In this document: piece by piece, positions 9,401-17,737 of the stretch
How the letters are laid out: each line of letters opens with the position of its first letter
How positions within the stretch are numbered: the stretch's first letter is position 1
Assembly: GCA_003602535.1 (NCBI GenBank)
Contig: QQSA01000021.1
Span: 15,924 to 68,530 of the forward strand
Length of the DNA: 52,607 nt
Source of the DNA: Candidatus Poseidoniales archaeon
GTDB lineage: Archaea > Thermoplasmatota > Poseidoniia > Poseidoniales > Poseidoniaceae
Direction: 5' to 3'
Notes under the pieces: generated by a model
Seen by the model: the letters and a program-made list of their open reading frames with translations, nothing else
Told to the model about the DNA's origin: nothing
Databases searched by the model: none
Program-made: the position numbers and the translations under genes

Positions 9401-9957
9401 TCAATGTCTTGCTTAATGCTACATCAGATAATCTCGAGTTATCGATAAGCATAGACTTGAATCAACAAGAAATAGACAACTTGAATTTGTCAATTACATG
9501 GCTCAGAAATAGTACTGAGATTTCAACAGGAAAAGATTTGTTTGAACCCGCTTGGACTTGTGATGGTAACCAAACAGCCGAATTAGGTCTAATTCTATGT
9601 AACCATACAGGATTTATTGGCCCATGGATTGTTAGTGCTGTAATTTCAGATGGTAAACAAGATATCTATTTCACTTGGTATATTTCCTATGAAGTTTGGC
9701 ATCCTCCAGAGCCAGTCAGCGCTGAAGAAGATGAAACTGAATCAGCATCTGAATTCCAGATGTCTGTTAATCAGCTAGCCTACATTGGTGTTGGTGCAAT
9801 TATTGTGATTTTACTTGCAGTATTGTTATTCGGTGGTAAGAGGCCTCCTAAAAGTCAACAATCTGCATTCGTAGACCCTCGCTATCAATCAATGAATAAC
9901 CAGTATTCTGCAGTTCCTTCTGCGCCTACTTTACCGCCACCGCCGGGGGCATTTTAA
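6469..9957 (+). CDS. surface subtilisin-like protease with P-domain, DxDxDG and MopE-type repeats, C-terminal anchor
   Basis: Secreted S8-family serine protease, 1162 residues. A signal peptide ends near the ASA-Q sequence (about residue 39) and is followed by a propeptide-like region. The peptidase domain (about 150-480) shows the catalytic triad: Asp in VIGIVDDGLEWDH, His in WDAHGTAAAGVAAA, the oxyanion Asn in TWAAGNG, and Ser in GGTSSATPLVSG. A proprotein-convertase-like P-domain (about 490-615) follows, with TYRSDLDVTLISPDGTESEL and WTLEVYDDG. Residues about 620-960 alternate DxDxDG calcium repeats with three MopE-like putative metal-binding units (DCNDSNDQVYP..., DCDDNNSAINP..., ECDDSNPLINP..., each ending NGIDDDCD or similar). 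A transmembrane helix (about 1105-1127), KRPPK and a proline-rich tail anchor it. The stop codon overlaps the stop of the convergent neighbour. Confidence 0.92.
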   Translation: MVGYGRMNNTPTASQLSVRSCCLILVMILSSMTPIASAQNVAPKFAGATLSENPEDAPLTYSFSPAIRAAFARVSDLSQYSESELESTSKWVVVSSNPIGEATGILANTWYVEVDPSDSLQYFSNLQDSGEIEVAYPLVKRQMTPKWIPNDSYFTDQWHLQNTGQENGVSGEDVNITGAWNDVRGTGIVIGIVDDGLEWDHADLSTNYESSLDYDYCNYDGDPTPSNWDAHGTAAAGVAAATGNNGLGVSGSAPDASLAGLMLIACGNSDSDEANTLSHLNNDIDIYSNSWGPSDDGDILGTAGPLILAAFEDDAYNGRNGLGNIITWAAGNGLGNDDDSNLDAYANSRFTISVTAVGNDGEQTNYGEPGANVLISSPSSDGNGVGITTTDLEGNSGYTSGDYTSSFGGTSSATPLVSGIIALMLEANSNLTWRDVQQILVESARTNDPNDSGWNTNGAGFDFNHKYGFGVIDAGLAVNLSKTWTQLGPEVNISSGQITVSQSIPDNAPSTPVVSSHVVAESLIVESVEVIFDADHTYRSDLDVTLISPDGTESELVNYFANRDSGDDYNEWLFSSVQHWGEVSAGTWTLEVYDDGNQDVGTWNHWELIIHGTEVDLDSDGDGITDSNETDVYGTNPDNPDTDYDGLSDYVEVFTTGTNATDADTDDDFLSDGVEININNTDPFDNDTDGDGLTDGLEVLNYFTDPLVADPDADADSFYWFQDCNDSNDQVYPYALEILNGIDDDCDNLWDEGYNTTDEDSDNLSDYSEYHIHGTNLSNFDTDGDLLSDGDEVLIYFTDPLVKDNDSDFDGWYWFEDCDDNNSAINPDIVESLDGIDNNCRDGVDEDFIGQDSDSDGLLDLFEFNNMTTNPFDPDSDADGLNDGTEYNNLSTNPMDKDSDGDGLEDGEEVLQTLTDPLVPDLDNDSDGFRWFEECDDSNPLINPNQDEFWNGIDDDCDEEIDELVDRLDYLTSTPEEFNVLLNATSDNLELSISIDLNQQEIDNLNLSITWLRNSTEISTGKDLFEPAWTCDGNQTAELGLILCNHTGFIGPWIVSAVISDGKQDIYFTWYISYEVWHPPEPVSAEEDETESASEFQMSVNQLAYIGVGAIIVILLAVLLFGGKRPPKSQQSAFVDPRYQSMNNQYSAVPSAPTLPPPPGAF

Positions 9958-12900
9958 CTTTCAAATTCGAACCAGTTTGATTCACTATTTGTTCGATACC
10001 ATTGCTTACCGTCATGCATTAGCCACGAGTATCCATTCTCATCGATTTGGTCTGCTATAGCATCTATTGGGGGCGCTGCTCCTATCTCGGGTAACAATTT
10101 CTGTTCTGGTTCAAAAAGTGGCGTTTGATCTACATCAGTAATCGGAGCAAACCCCTCAGTCATCATGTTTTCAGCATCTTGAAAATTATCATCTAACTCT
10201 GCTCTGATTCTTTCTAATCGAATACCTTGGTGAGGCCCAAGTAGGCGCAGCATCAGGCTATATTCCCACTTTAGAGCGACTTGCTCTAATTCATCTCTTG
10301 ATTTGGCATTCTCTAATTCTTCTTCATAGCGTGCGCATCTTCCATTACGTGTTACAAAGCCAAATAGAATCCATCCAAATATTGGTAGCCCTCCGAATAT
10401 TCCGATTAAATCCCATGCACCTAGTCCTATTTCTCCAATTTGGACTTCGAAACTATCTATCGGTGTATCATTAGGATCTAGTGGGTCAGTTCCAGAACGA
10501 ATCTCATCCGCATCAGTTACTAGATCATTATCGTCATCAGCATCTGAATTATCTCCAATACCATCTCCATCAGTGTCCAAGCATTCCTGTGCATTGTCCT
10601 TGAACGCATCAACCTCATCCATACATCCATCTGCATCTAAGTCGCCCGGGGAGGCTAGACGAGGTAAGATATCGATAGTATCGTTATATCCATCATTATC
10701 GAAATCGTTCAGATATGGGTCAGCATCTGTTCCATTTTGGTTATCTCCTAGTCCATCACCGTCTTCATCAATCCACTGAGTGGGATTGCTGGGAAACATG
10801 TCATACATTCTTCCTGCAGGATTATCTCCGTAACCATCACCATCTGCATCTGACCACTGTGTGGCATCATTACGAAAAGCATCAGGATTTGTTCCGCTTG
10901 GGTTGTCCCCATATCCGTCACCATCAATATCTCCCCATTGAGTAGGGTCGTTAGGGAATTTGTCAGCTCCAATACCCATTGGGTTGTCGCCCATTCCATC
11001 TCCATCCTTATCCTCGGCTTGAGTAGGGTCGTAAGGAAATGCGTCACTATCATCATCAATACCATCACGGTCAGAATCAGCGTGCCTGTTAGGATCATCA
11101 GGGTATGAATCTCCTAAGTTTCCTAGTGGGTTGTCTCCATATCCATCACCATCACTATCGTTTTGCTGAGTTGGGTCGAATGGAAATGCATCTAGTTCAT
11201 CAGAAACTCCATCTCCATCAGTGTCTAGGTATTCAGTCGGGTCATTAGGGAAGTCATCCCCTTCATCTGACCAGCCATCTCCGTCAGTATCTAAGCAGCC
11301 ATATCTATCGATTGTAGATGTGCCAAAGACAGTAGGGCATGAATCTCCAGCATTACCAAACTCTTCGTCACCATAGGTGTCACCATCTGTGTCGGACCAC
11401 TGTGTGGCGTCTAGATAGAACGCATCCGAGTTATCTCCAACCAAATCTCCATCAGTATCTTGCCATTCTGTGGGGTCATACTTGAATGGGTCAAGAATGT
11501 CTGGGCGGCCATCTCCGTCAGAATCAGGGCAGCCTTTCTCGAACTCCATTGTAGAGTTACCTGGGATTCTTGAGCAATAATCCTCGTAATCTTCGAAGCC
11601 ATCATTGTCATCATCATAATCTTCCAATGCGTCCATACAACCGTCACCATCTAAATCAGAAGTACTGGTTCTAATCCAGCCTGTCATACCTTTAGGACAA
11701 TTATCCAATGTGTCGTTTAATTGGTCATTATCATCATCATCATCTTCAATATCATCATGGCAGCCATCAGAATCATGGTCATTAATTGAGTTGGATATGA
11801 AGTAAGTTATTGATAGAGAACAATAATCTAGAACATCTACAACTAGGTCATTGTCATCATCGAAGTCCAATGAATTTGGGATTTCATCATTGTCAGAGTC
11901 TATGGTCATTATCGAGATATAAATCGATCTTGAACCTTGATTGATTAAATTGTTTCCGAAGGTGATTGATTGTGATTCAAATGTACCAGATAAATGCAAT
12001 TTACCAGATGAGTCTAACTCCATTGCTACCACAGATTCATGATTTGAACCTCCGGCAGACCGAGTCCAAGACGAAGTACCGTTTCTATCGAACTTTGTAA
12101 CAAATATGTCATCACTAGACCCTGTTGGTCCCCAATAAATTCCACCCCCAAAGGAAACAATATCAGAACCTGCGAATCCAGATACTATGATGTTGTTTGA
12201 ACCGTCGATTAAAACACTCCTTGGGTTAACATAGCAACTGCAATCAAAGTTTTTCGCCCATTCCCAAACTCCATTTTTGGATATTTTGGCCAAGAATCCG
12301 TTGGTCGAACCAGTACCTGAAAATGAATTATTTCCAATCTCTATTCCACTGTAATAATCTCCAATCAAAATTACATCAGAGTTGTTATCTAACTTTATAT
12401 CCCATATCCAATTTGTGCTCTGTGAATATGTAGGTGTCTGAACCCAATCTACTGAACCAGAATTGTTTATTTTCATAACTAAAAATTGCCTAAGAGAACC
12501 AGTTAAGGAATACTGAGCTATGTTTGTGTTACCGCTCCAATAACCTGACAAGTATGTGTTATCATTTTCATCAATAGCAATGGATGTGAAATACAGACCT
12601 TCTGATGCATATGTAGTTGAAGAAATTAAATTTCCTGCTGGGCTAAATTTTGATAGGATTCCATCATTACTTCCGTAGTTTGAGTACGCAACAACTATGT
12701 CGCCAGAAGATTCTACCGCTATTGAAAATGGACCTAAGGTATGACCTAGAGATGTAACCCATTCCCATGTTCCATTTGCTGATATTTTTGAGATATATCC
12801 CTCATGACTGATTGATGTAGTCGGATAAACATCGTAGTCCCCAAAACTAACTGTTCTTGAACCATATAACGATTTGAAGTATGATGTTATAATCAATCCA

Positions 12901-14162
12901 TCATTGTCATCAACTGCGATAGAACATCTATATTCTGGCCTTTGGCTGAAAGTTACAAGTGGCATTGTAGCATCCTGACCTTCAACTGAAGAGACCCATA
13001 AACAGGTATGGTTTGAAGAAAACTTTGCTACGAACGGTGCCACAGGAGTACTGGTAGATGATAAGTTGTGATATAAGTAGCAATTTTGTCCAAGATTGAC
13101 ATCGTCTCTAGTAGTCCCGTACACATAAATCTCTCCGGTGGAAGTAAATGCATAATCAATGATATCTTGGTCAGCGTTTGTTCCTAAAGAAATTCCTGAT
13201 TCCCAACCGAGAGGTTCGTTTATTGTGACATTAAATTTACCATTTGAGTTGGTTTGCCAGGGGTAGTCAAGGTGGCTGGTTTCGTTGAATACTGTGGCAG
13301 CAGCAGCTTGTTGCAGTTCTAGAACGAGGCCGTTTGATAGGCTTGTAGAATGAGATAGACCGACAGGATCGTTACCTGTAATCGTTGCATAGATTACCGC
13401 TGCAGCAAGATAAGAGCCGGAAAGTGAAGGATGACTTCCGTCACCTGTGTAGAGATTGTAGAACGTGTTTCCTGAATTAGTAGGCGTTCCACCCTCGGCT
13501 ACAATCTTGTCATGTATGTGCTCGAAAGCTAGGCCGACTGGTGCGACCCATGCGGTATCTCCATTGGCAGTAATGTTATCTCTGTAATCTAAGTAACCAC
13601 TTGCTAACTCATCTTGCATGTTTGAGAAATTAGAGAATCTTTGATTGTAGCCGTGCCAAGGATTAGCACCGTCTCCAGCTCGACGACCCCAAGTCATCAT
13701 CAGTACAGTCTCTCCACCATTATCTTCGATAACTTCAGCAAGTTCAACAGCGCCATCGTTGCTATTGATCCAATACGTATCTGTTCTTGGCAAGCCAGGA
13801 ACTTGGCTTTGGTCCTGCAATACAACCCAGTCCCATCCGCCATTGTTGAGTGTGGTATTCCATTGGTGGCCTGACGTTGCTACATTGCTAGCATGCTGTG
13901 ATAGTAACATACCACCACCATTGAGGCTTGAAACATTAGCCGGCTGTGAAGCAGCATTCATCACACCATCAACCAGATTGTGAAGTGAATTAGAGGCGAC
14001 GTAACTGTTTCCCATCAGAAGAATATCTGCTGGTCCTTGTCCTTGGCCGGGTCCTTCTTTAGATTCAAATTCCTCATCTAGGTAGTTCAAATCAACTGAT
14101 TGATATGGCATTAAGCACATCATGGCCATTACGGTTACCACAACCCAAGGCTTTGCTGTCAT
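9954..14162 (-). CDS. giant surface protein: SGNH-like (DUF4886-type) domain, propeller-like repeats, DxDxDG stalk, membrane anchor
   Basis: A 1402-residue secreted protein. The signal peptide is about residues 1-22. Residues about 45-290 resemble the DUF4886 branch of SGNH hydrolases: GNSYVASNSL replaces the usual GDSL block, VVLQDQSQ follows, and GDGSHPSLSGSYLAA gives the D-x-x-H-type block V. Residues about 310-760 contain repeated beta-strand units of the SBBP/beta-propeller kind with recurring W..S.G and D..NII.SG. motifs. Residues about 775-1225 are acidic DxDxDG thrombospondin-3-like repeats. A transmembrane segment (about 1245-1268) leads to a predicted helical cytoplasmic tail and a terminal GYSWLMHDGKQWYR...W module rich in aromatic residues. 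Hydrolase activity is plausible but untested; the substrate is unknown. Its 3' end meets the subtilase gene tail to tail in the four bases TTAA. Confidence 0.85.
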   Translation of the reverse strand: MTAKPWVVVTVMAMMCLMPYQSVDLNYLDEEFESKEGPGQGQGPADILLMGNSYVASNSLHNLVDGVMNAASQPANVSSLNGGGMLLSQHASNVATSGHQWNTTLNNGGWDWVVLQDQSQVPGLPRTDTYWINSNDGAVELAEVIEDNGGETVLMMTWGRRAGDGANPWHGYNQRFSNFSNMQDELASGYLDYRDNITANGDTAWVAPVGLAFEHIHDKIVAEGGTPTNSGNTFYNLYTGDGSHPSLSGSYLAAAVIYATITGNDPVGLSHSTSLSNGLVLELQQAAAATVFNETSHLDYPWQTNSNGKFNVTINEPLGWESGISLGTNADQDIIDYAFTSTGEIYVYGTTRDDVNLGQNCYLYHNLSSTSTPVAPFVAKFSSNHTCLWVSSVEGQDATMPLVTFSQRPEYRCSIAVDDNDGLIITSYFKSLYGSRTVSFGDYDVYPTTSISHEGYISKISANGTWEWVTSLGHTLGPFSIAVESSGDIVVAYSNYGSNDGILSKFSPAGNLISSTTYASEGLYFTSIAIDENDNTYLSGYWSGNTNIAQYSLTGSLRQFLVMKINNSGSVDWVQTPTYSQSTNWIWDIKLDNNSDVILIGDYYSGIEIGNNSFSGTGSTNGFLAKISKNGVWEWAKNFDCSCYVNPRSVLIDGSNNIIVSGFAGSDIVSFGGGIYWGPTGSSDDIFVTKFDRNGTSSWTRSAGGSNHESVVAMELDSSGKLHLSGTFESQSITFGNNLINQGSRSIYISIMTIDSDNDEIPNSLDFDDDNDLVVDVLDYCSLSITYFISNSINDHDSDGCHDDIEDDDDDNDQLNDTLDNCPKGMTGWIRTSTSDLDGDGCMDALEDYDDDNDGFEDYEDYCSRIPGNSTMEFEKGCPDSDGDGRPDILDPFKYDPTEWQDTDGDLVGDNSDAFYLDATQWSDTDGDTYGDEEFGNAGDSCPTVFGTSTIDRYGCLDTDGDGWSDEGDDFPNDPTEYLDTDGDGVSDELDAFPFDPTQQNDSDGDGYGDNPLGNLGDSYPDDPNRHADSDRDGIDDDSDAFPYDPTQAEDKDGDGMGDNPMGIGADKFPNDPTQWGDIDGDGYGDNPSGTNPDAFRNDATQWSDADGDGYGDNPAGRMYDMFPSNPTQWIDEDGDGLGDNQNGTDADPYLNDFDNDGYNDTIDILPRLASPGDLDADGCMDEVDAFKDNAQECLDTDGDGIGDNSDADDDNDLVTDADEIRSGTDPLDPNDTPIDSFEVQIGEIGLGAWDLIGIFGGLPIFGWILFGFVTRNGRCARYEEELENAKSRDELEQVALKWEYSLMLRLLGPHQGIRLERIRAELDDNFQDAENMMTEGFAPITDVDQTPLFEPEQKLLPEIGAAPPIDAIADQIDENGYSWLMHDGKQWYRTNSESNWFEFES

Positions 14163-14210
14163 AGTCTAACTAAGAGGCTATACACCATAACAATTGGCGT
14201 TACAAAATCG

Positions 14211-14477
14211 TTACATGTCTGCTGAATTATCCTCTGAATCATCTGTGCTTTTGCTAAATGTTTTGATCCATTTGAACAATATTCGTGAAAATACCATTGA
14301 GAATGCTAGGAATATCAGGGAGTACCACCATGGACCTGATGATTCTGTTGCTATCAACCAAGTTACAATTAGTATTCCTGCGCCATAAAATGCACGGAAA
14401 ATAGCGAATATAATGAATGACTTGAAGACATTGCTTGCCAATATATTTTGTAGACGTGAATCATTCATCTGATTCAC
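14211..14477 (-). CDS. small two-helix membrane protein of unknown function
   Basis: An 88-residue protein with two predicted membrane helices (about 18-42 and 49-69, the second ending FKWIKTFSK) and an acidic C terminus. I do not recognise the family. The start is a GTG at 14477 whose bases overlap the TGA stop of the phosphotransferase-like gene (GTGA), which suggests translational coupling; an ATG at 14468 is a possible alternative. Its close coupling suggests it acts with, or is co-regulated with, that enzyme, but nothing in the sequence shows how. Confidence 0.7.
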   Translation of the reverse strand: MNQMNDSRLQNILASNVFKSFIIFAIFRAFYGAGILIVTWLIATESSGPWWYSLIFLAFSMVFSRILFKWIKTFSKSTDDSEDNSADM

Positions 14478-17134
14478 ATTCCACTACTGGTTTTGATGGA
14501 ATTTTTGTTTAGCCATTTGTCATACAGCATATAAGATAAAGTGACACCGGCAATTAATGCACAGAATAAAATGTCCCAAACCAGCTTGAAAACTATTCTT
14601 GGGAAGTCAGGAGAAATTGATAGTTGCATTGCTAAGAATGATACTCTGATAATTATCGCCATAAATGTAAATCTGATATCCCAACCGTTTGTTCTGAACA
14701 AGTTGAAGAACATTATTCCGACTAATACCGCAGGACCTGCACCCATGAATCCTACCCATGTGTTACTAGGAGATATCCGGTCTCCGATATAACCTCCTCT
14801 GAGAATTAAATTTCCTGGATTAATTTCTCTAGTGTGGAATAGTCCTTCAGTTTGTCCTAGTGTTGCCCACCATGCGTACCACATTCCAATGGGAATAATT
14901 GCTAGCATAGCTAAACGGCTTAAGTCAGATTTTTTATTCTCATTTCTGGTTTTAAGGAAATCCCATTCCTTGTTTATTATTGATTCAGTTGCACCGAAGA
15001 AGAACATACTTGTTGCTCCAGCCCAGGCACCCCAGCTCATTATTAACCATGCAAATGCACAGTAATGGAAGATAATTGATGACAGTTTCTTATTCGAGAA
15101 ATAATTGTAAATTGACATTGCAAATCCTATGCACAACACAGATAACATAATCCAATCGACAGTGTTGCTATTTTGACTAACCATTACAGGTATAGTCGCC
15201 ATTGTAGCAGATATAGCAATTCCATTTGTAAGTGGAATGTCTTTGTTCCGAGTAGCATAGATTAAAGTTGAAACAAATGCTATTGCAGCTGCCATCATCA
15301 CCATTCCAAAGTCATAGGATAGTGTCCAAAATATCATCTTGCGATTTGCTGAGAATCCATGAATCCTATGATCTGAATAGAATACAGTGGTAAATAATAC
15401 GCCCAATAGAGGGTAAAGAATGAATTTTGAAGTTCTTTCATTTTCTTTATCTGGAAGGAAAGTCTTCTTGTCGAGAACGAATAACAACAAAATTGCAAAA
15501 GCAATAACTGTAAATCTAGTTTCTACATAGATTAACATGAACGCCATCATTGTAGCAATACATGTTTGCGATGCATTACGTTTACGTTCGTCCAAATGAT
15601 TGGATTTTGTAATATAATATGCAATTCCTAATAATGCAATAGCAAGCAAAGCTAATCTGTACTCATAATAAAGTAGAGTTATTGCTAAAATAACATAGAT
15701 ATATGCTAGTTTTTTCAGCTGATTTTCATTAACTCTATCTGCTTTGGCAGTGTAATATGTAATTGCAAAAAATGCTATAGGGATGAATAGTCCAAGTGTA
15801 TAATAAATTCCAGTCAAATCTTCTCGTTTGTAGGCAAGAATTATTGAGGTTGTAAATAATAACTGTAGAGTTACTAAATCCATAATCATAATTTTTGGGT
15901 TATCTCCATCTTCCTTTAGAATTCTATAAAGTACTATGCTCAACAATAAAATTGAAAAAATAGTGACAAAAATATCAATTCCTCTAATTCCGATTTCATT
16001 ACCTGGGATTTTATTCCATTCAATATTGTCCGAACTAAGGCCTTCAACATAGTTATGACCATTTTCTTCCATCCATGAATTTCTTGCTAGTGCTGCATCC
16101 CAGTTCCATTGTTCATATGCAGCGATTTTTTCATCACTCAAGTCAAATGCTTCTAAAGGGATTTTGCCATGTACTGCATGGGGGAATGGAAGTGAGAAGA
16201 GGATAGATGGGAGAGTAGCTAGGTCTCTTTGAACCATGTCCTTAATTACCGCTTTTTTGATATTAGGGCCCCACATGAAGGCTGCAGTTTCACGTATAAT
16301 CATGTCTGGAGCGCCATGTTGGCCTGAATCAGTAAGTCCATGATCAGAAGTAACTACAACCGTCCAACTTTCAGGAACTATTCGGAATATTTCTTCAAGA
16401 GAATCATCAAGCATGGTTAATTTTTCCAGATATGTTTCTCCTACTCCATATCTGTGCCCAACACTGTCTAAACCTGCCAAATGAGCAACAATAACATTGG
16501 GTGCTCTGTCATAACCTTCAGGAGGATTGCCTTCAACCCAGGATTTTAACTCTACAAATCCTTCTTCATCGCCTTGATAATAATCTGCATGTCCATATCT
16601 GTGCTTTGCAAATGGAATAATTTCTCTGTCTGGGTAAAGGTCTTTCCAAACATAATCTCCTAGGATTCCAAATGTGTGATCATATTCTCCATCTCCGTCA
16701 CCGTCATGAGTACTAACTAAGTTCCATCCATCTGGAGTTCCTGGATGAACTGGATGGAAATTATTCAATCCTTCATTAGGTCTAGAAGGTACGCCAGTTG
16801 CCATTTCTTTGACACAAACAGCGGTCATAGTTATTGGATTAGATAGCATTTCCATATATGCTCCATCTGCAACCCTTCTATTCAGATTAGGCATATATTC
16901 AGAATTACTCATTTCAGCCCTTCTTCCACCGTCTAGAACAACGAATAATAGTCCCTCCGATAATGGTTCATCCGGGAATGGATTTGGTTCAACAGCCATC
17001 TCATCGGTTGGGTTCGGTGAATCAGAAACAATGTAGTCCCCAGTGATGAGGAAAGAGGGTAGTGAAATAATCACAATGGCTAAAACAGCCTTGTGATATT
17101 TGTTGTTCAACCACGAGATGCTTTCTTCCCCCAA
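14474..17134 (-). CDS. membrane alkaline-phosphatase-superfamily enzyme resembling GPI ethanolamine-phosphate transferases
   Basis: 886 residues: one N-terminal membrane helix (about 15-33), an extracytoplasmic catalytic domain (about 55-370), then a long C-terminal region with about a dozen hydrophobic helices. The catalytic domain shows alkaline-phosphatase-superfamily metal motifs: LLFVVLDGGR (Asp), NPITMTAVCVKEMATG (Thr nucleophile position), AHLAGLDSVGHRYG (Asp...His), VVTSDHGLTDSGQHG (Asp-His and His). This combination of a type I phosphodiesterase/nucleotide-pyrophosphatase-like domain plus a polytopic C terminus matches eukaryotic PIG-N/PIG-O/GPI7 enzymes, which transfer phosphoethanolamine onto glycan lipids. 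In archaea the role is unknown; transfer of a phospho-head group to a lipid or surface glycan is an inference. The start is a TTG at 17134: no ATG is available and a TATA-like box lies about 24 bases upstream. Confidence 0.82.
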   Translation of the reverse strand: MGEESISWLNNKYHKAVLAIVIISLPSFLITGDYIVSDSPNPTDEMAVEPNPFPDEPLSEGLLFVVLDGGRRAEMSNSEYMPNLNRRVADGAYMEMLSNPITMTAVCVKEMATGVPSRPNEGLNNFHPVHPGTPDGWNLVSTHDGDGDGEYDHTFGILGDYVWKDLYPDREIIPFAKHRYGHADYYQGDEEGFVELKSWVEGNPPEGYDRAPNVIVAHLAGLDSVGHRYGVGETYLEKLTMLDDSLEEIFRIVPESWTVVVTSDHGLTDSGQHGAPDMIIRETAAFMWGPNIKKAVIKDMVQRDLATLPSILFSLPFPHAVHGKIPLEAFDLSDEKIAAYEQWNWDAALARNSWMEENGHNYVEGLSSDNIEWNKIPGNEIGIRGIDIFVTIFSILLLSIVLYRILKEDGDNPKIMIMDLVTLQLLFTTSIILAYKREDLTGIYYTLGLFIPIAFFAITYYTAKADRVNENQLKKLAYIYVILAITLLYYEYRLALLAIALLGIAYYITKSNHLDERKRNASQTCIATMMAFMLIYVETRFTVIAFAILLLFVLDKKTFLPDKENERTSKFILYPLLGVLFTTVFYSDHRIHGFSANRKMIFWTLSYDFGMVMMAAAIAFVSTLIYATRNKDIPLTNGIAISATMATIPVMVSQNSNTVDWIMLSVLCIGFAMSIYNYFSNKKLSSIIFHYCAFAWLIMSWGAWAGATSMFFFGATESIINKEWDFLKTRNENKKSDLSRLAMLAIIPIGMWYAWWATLGQTEGLFHTREINPGNLILRGGYIGDRISPSNTWVGFMGAGPAVLVGIMFFNLFRTNGWDIRFTFMAIIIRVSFLAMQLSISPDFPRIVFKLVWDILFCALIAGVTLSYMLYDKWLNKNSIKTSSGM

Positions 17135-17152
17135 TACGATTTCAATAATTCA

Positions 17153-17162
17153 TAGATATATC
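17153..17162 (-). promoter_or_regulatory. TATA-like box for the phosphotransferase-like gene
   Basis: Read on the minus strand this is GATATATCTA, centred about 24 bases before the TTG start at 17134. Spacing fits an archaeal TATA box with a leaderless transcript and supports the unusual TTG start. It lies in the 190-base divergent spacer shared with the ferritin-like gene. Confidence 0.4.
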
Positions 17163-17323
17163 ACTTGTTGCAGTAGATGTAAAGAAAATGTCGAACCAAT
17201 ATGATTTATTGAATGCGGAATAAACTCAATGCAGATTAATGCAAGGTTTTTTGTAAAGGTTTACTTTTGCTCCAATCATAGAAGGAGTAGTGAAATTATT
17301 TCGTCTAGCCTAAAGGTGGTAAA

Positions 17324-17737
17324 ATGTCAGAACTATTAAAAAAAATGAACAAAGCACTAGGATTAGAATTGCGCGCGATAAATATGTATGCACATTATGC
17401 TGCTTATGTCAAAGGTTTACATCGATTGCAACTAGAACCGCTTTTCCAAAGTGAAGCAACCGAATCAATGTTACATGCAGCAACAATTCGGAATGCAATC
17501 GTCAAGCATGGCGGCAAATGTGTCACTGAGAGGGATTCTAATCCAATAAATCATACAGAAAATTACAGAGACATGTTACAGGGTGCCCTAGATACCGAAA
17601 TCAAAGCGGCTGCTACATATGGCGAACTTTTGCAAATGCTTGAAGATATAGATGATCGAGAATTGTATGATAGTGTTGAACAGATTTACTTAACAGAGTT
17701 AAGATCAGTCGAAGAAATGAGATTGCTTTTGAATTAA
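17324..17737 (+). CDS. ferritin-like four-helix protein
   Basis: A 137-residue protein predicted to be almost all helix with the pattern of a ferritin-like diiron or Dps/bacterioferritin four-helix bundle. Helix A carries LGLELRAINMYAHYAAYV (compare ELxAINxYF in bacterioferritins) with Glu15; helix B carries EATESMLHA with Glu47 and His51; helix C carries LDTEIKAAATYGELL with Glu92; helix D carries YLTELRSVEEM with Glu125. These are candidate metal ligands, although the E-x-x-x-H spacing in helix B differs from the usual E-x-x-H. Function is likely iron storage or peroxide detoxification; a non-storage ferritin-like role cannot be excluded. A strong AAAGGTGGT ribosome-binding site precedes the ATG. 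It converges on the CD36-like gene, overlapping by four bases. Confidence 0.78.
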   Translation: MSELLKKMNKALGLELRAINMYAHYAAYVKGLHRLQLEPLFQSEATESMLHAATIRNAIVKHGGKCVTERDSNPINHTENYRDMLQGALDTEIKAAATYGELLQMLEDIDDRELYDSVEQIYLTELRSVEEMRLLLN

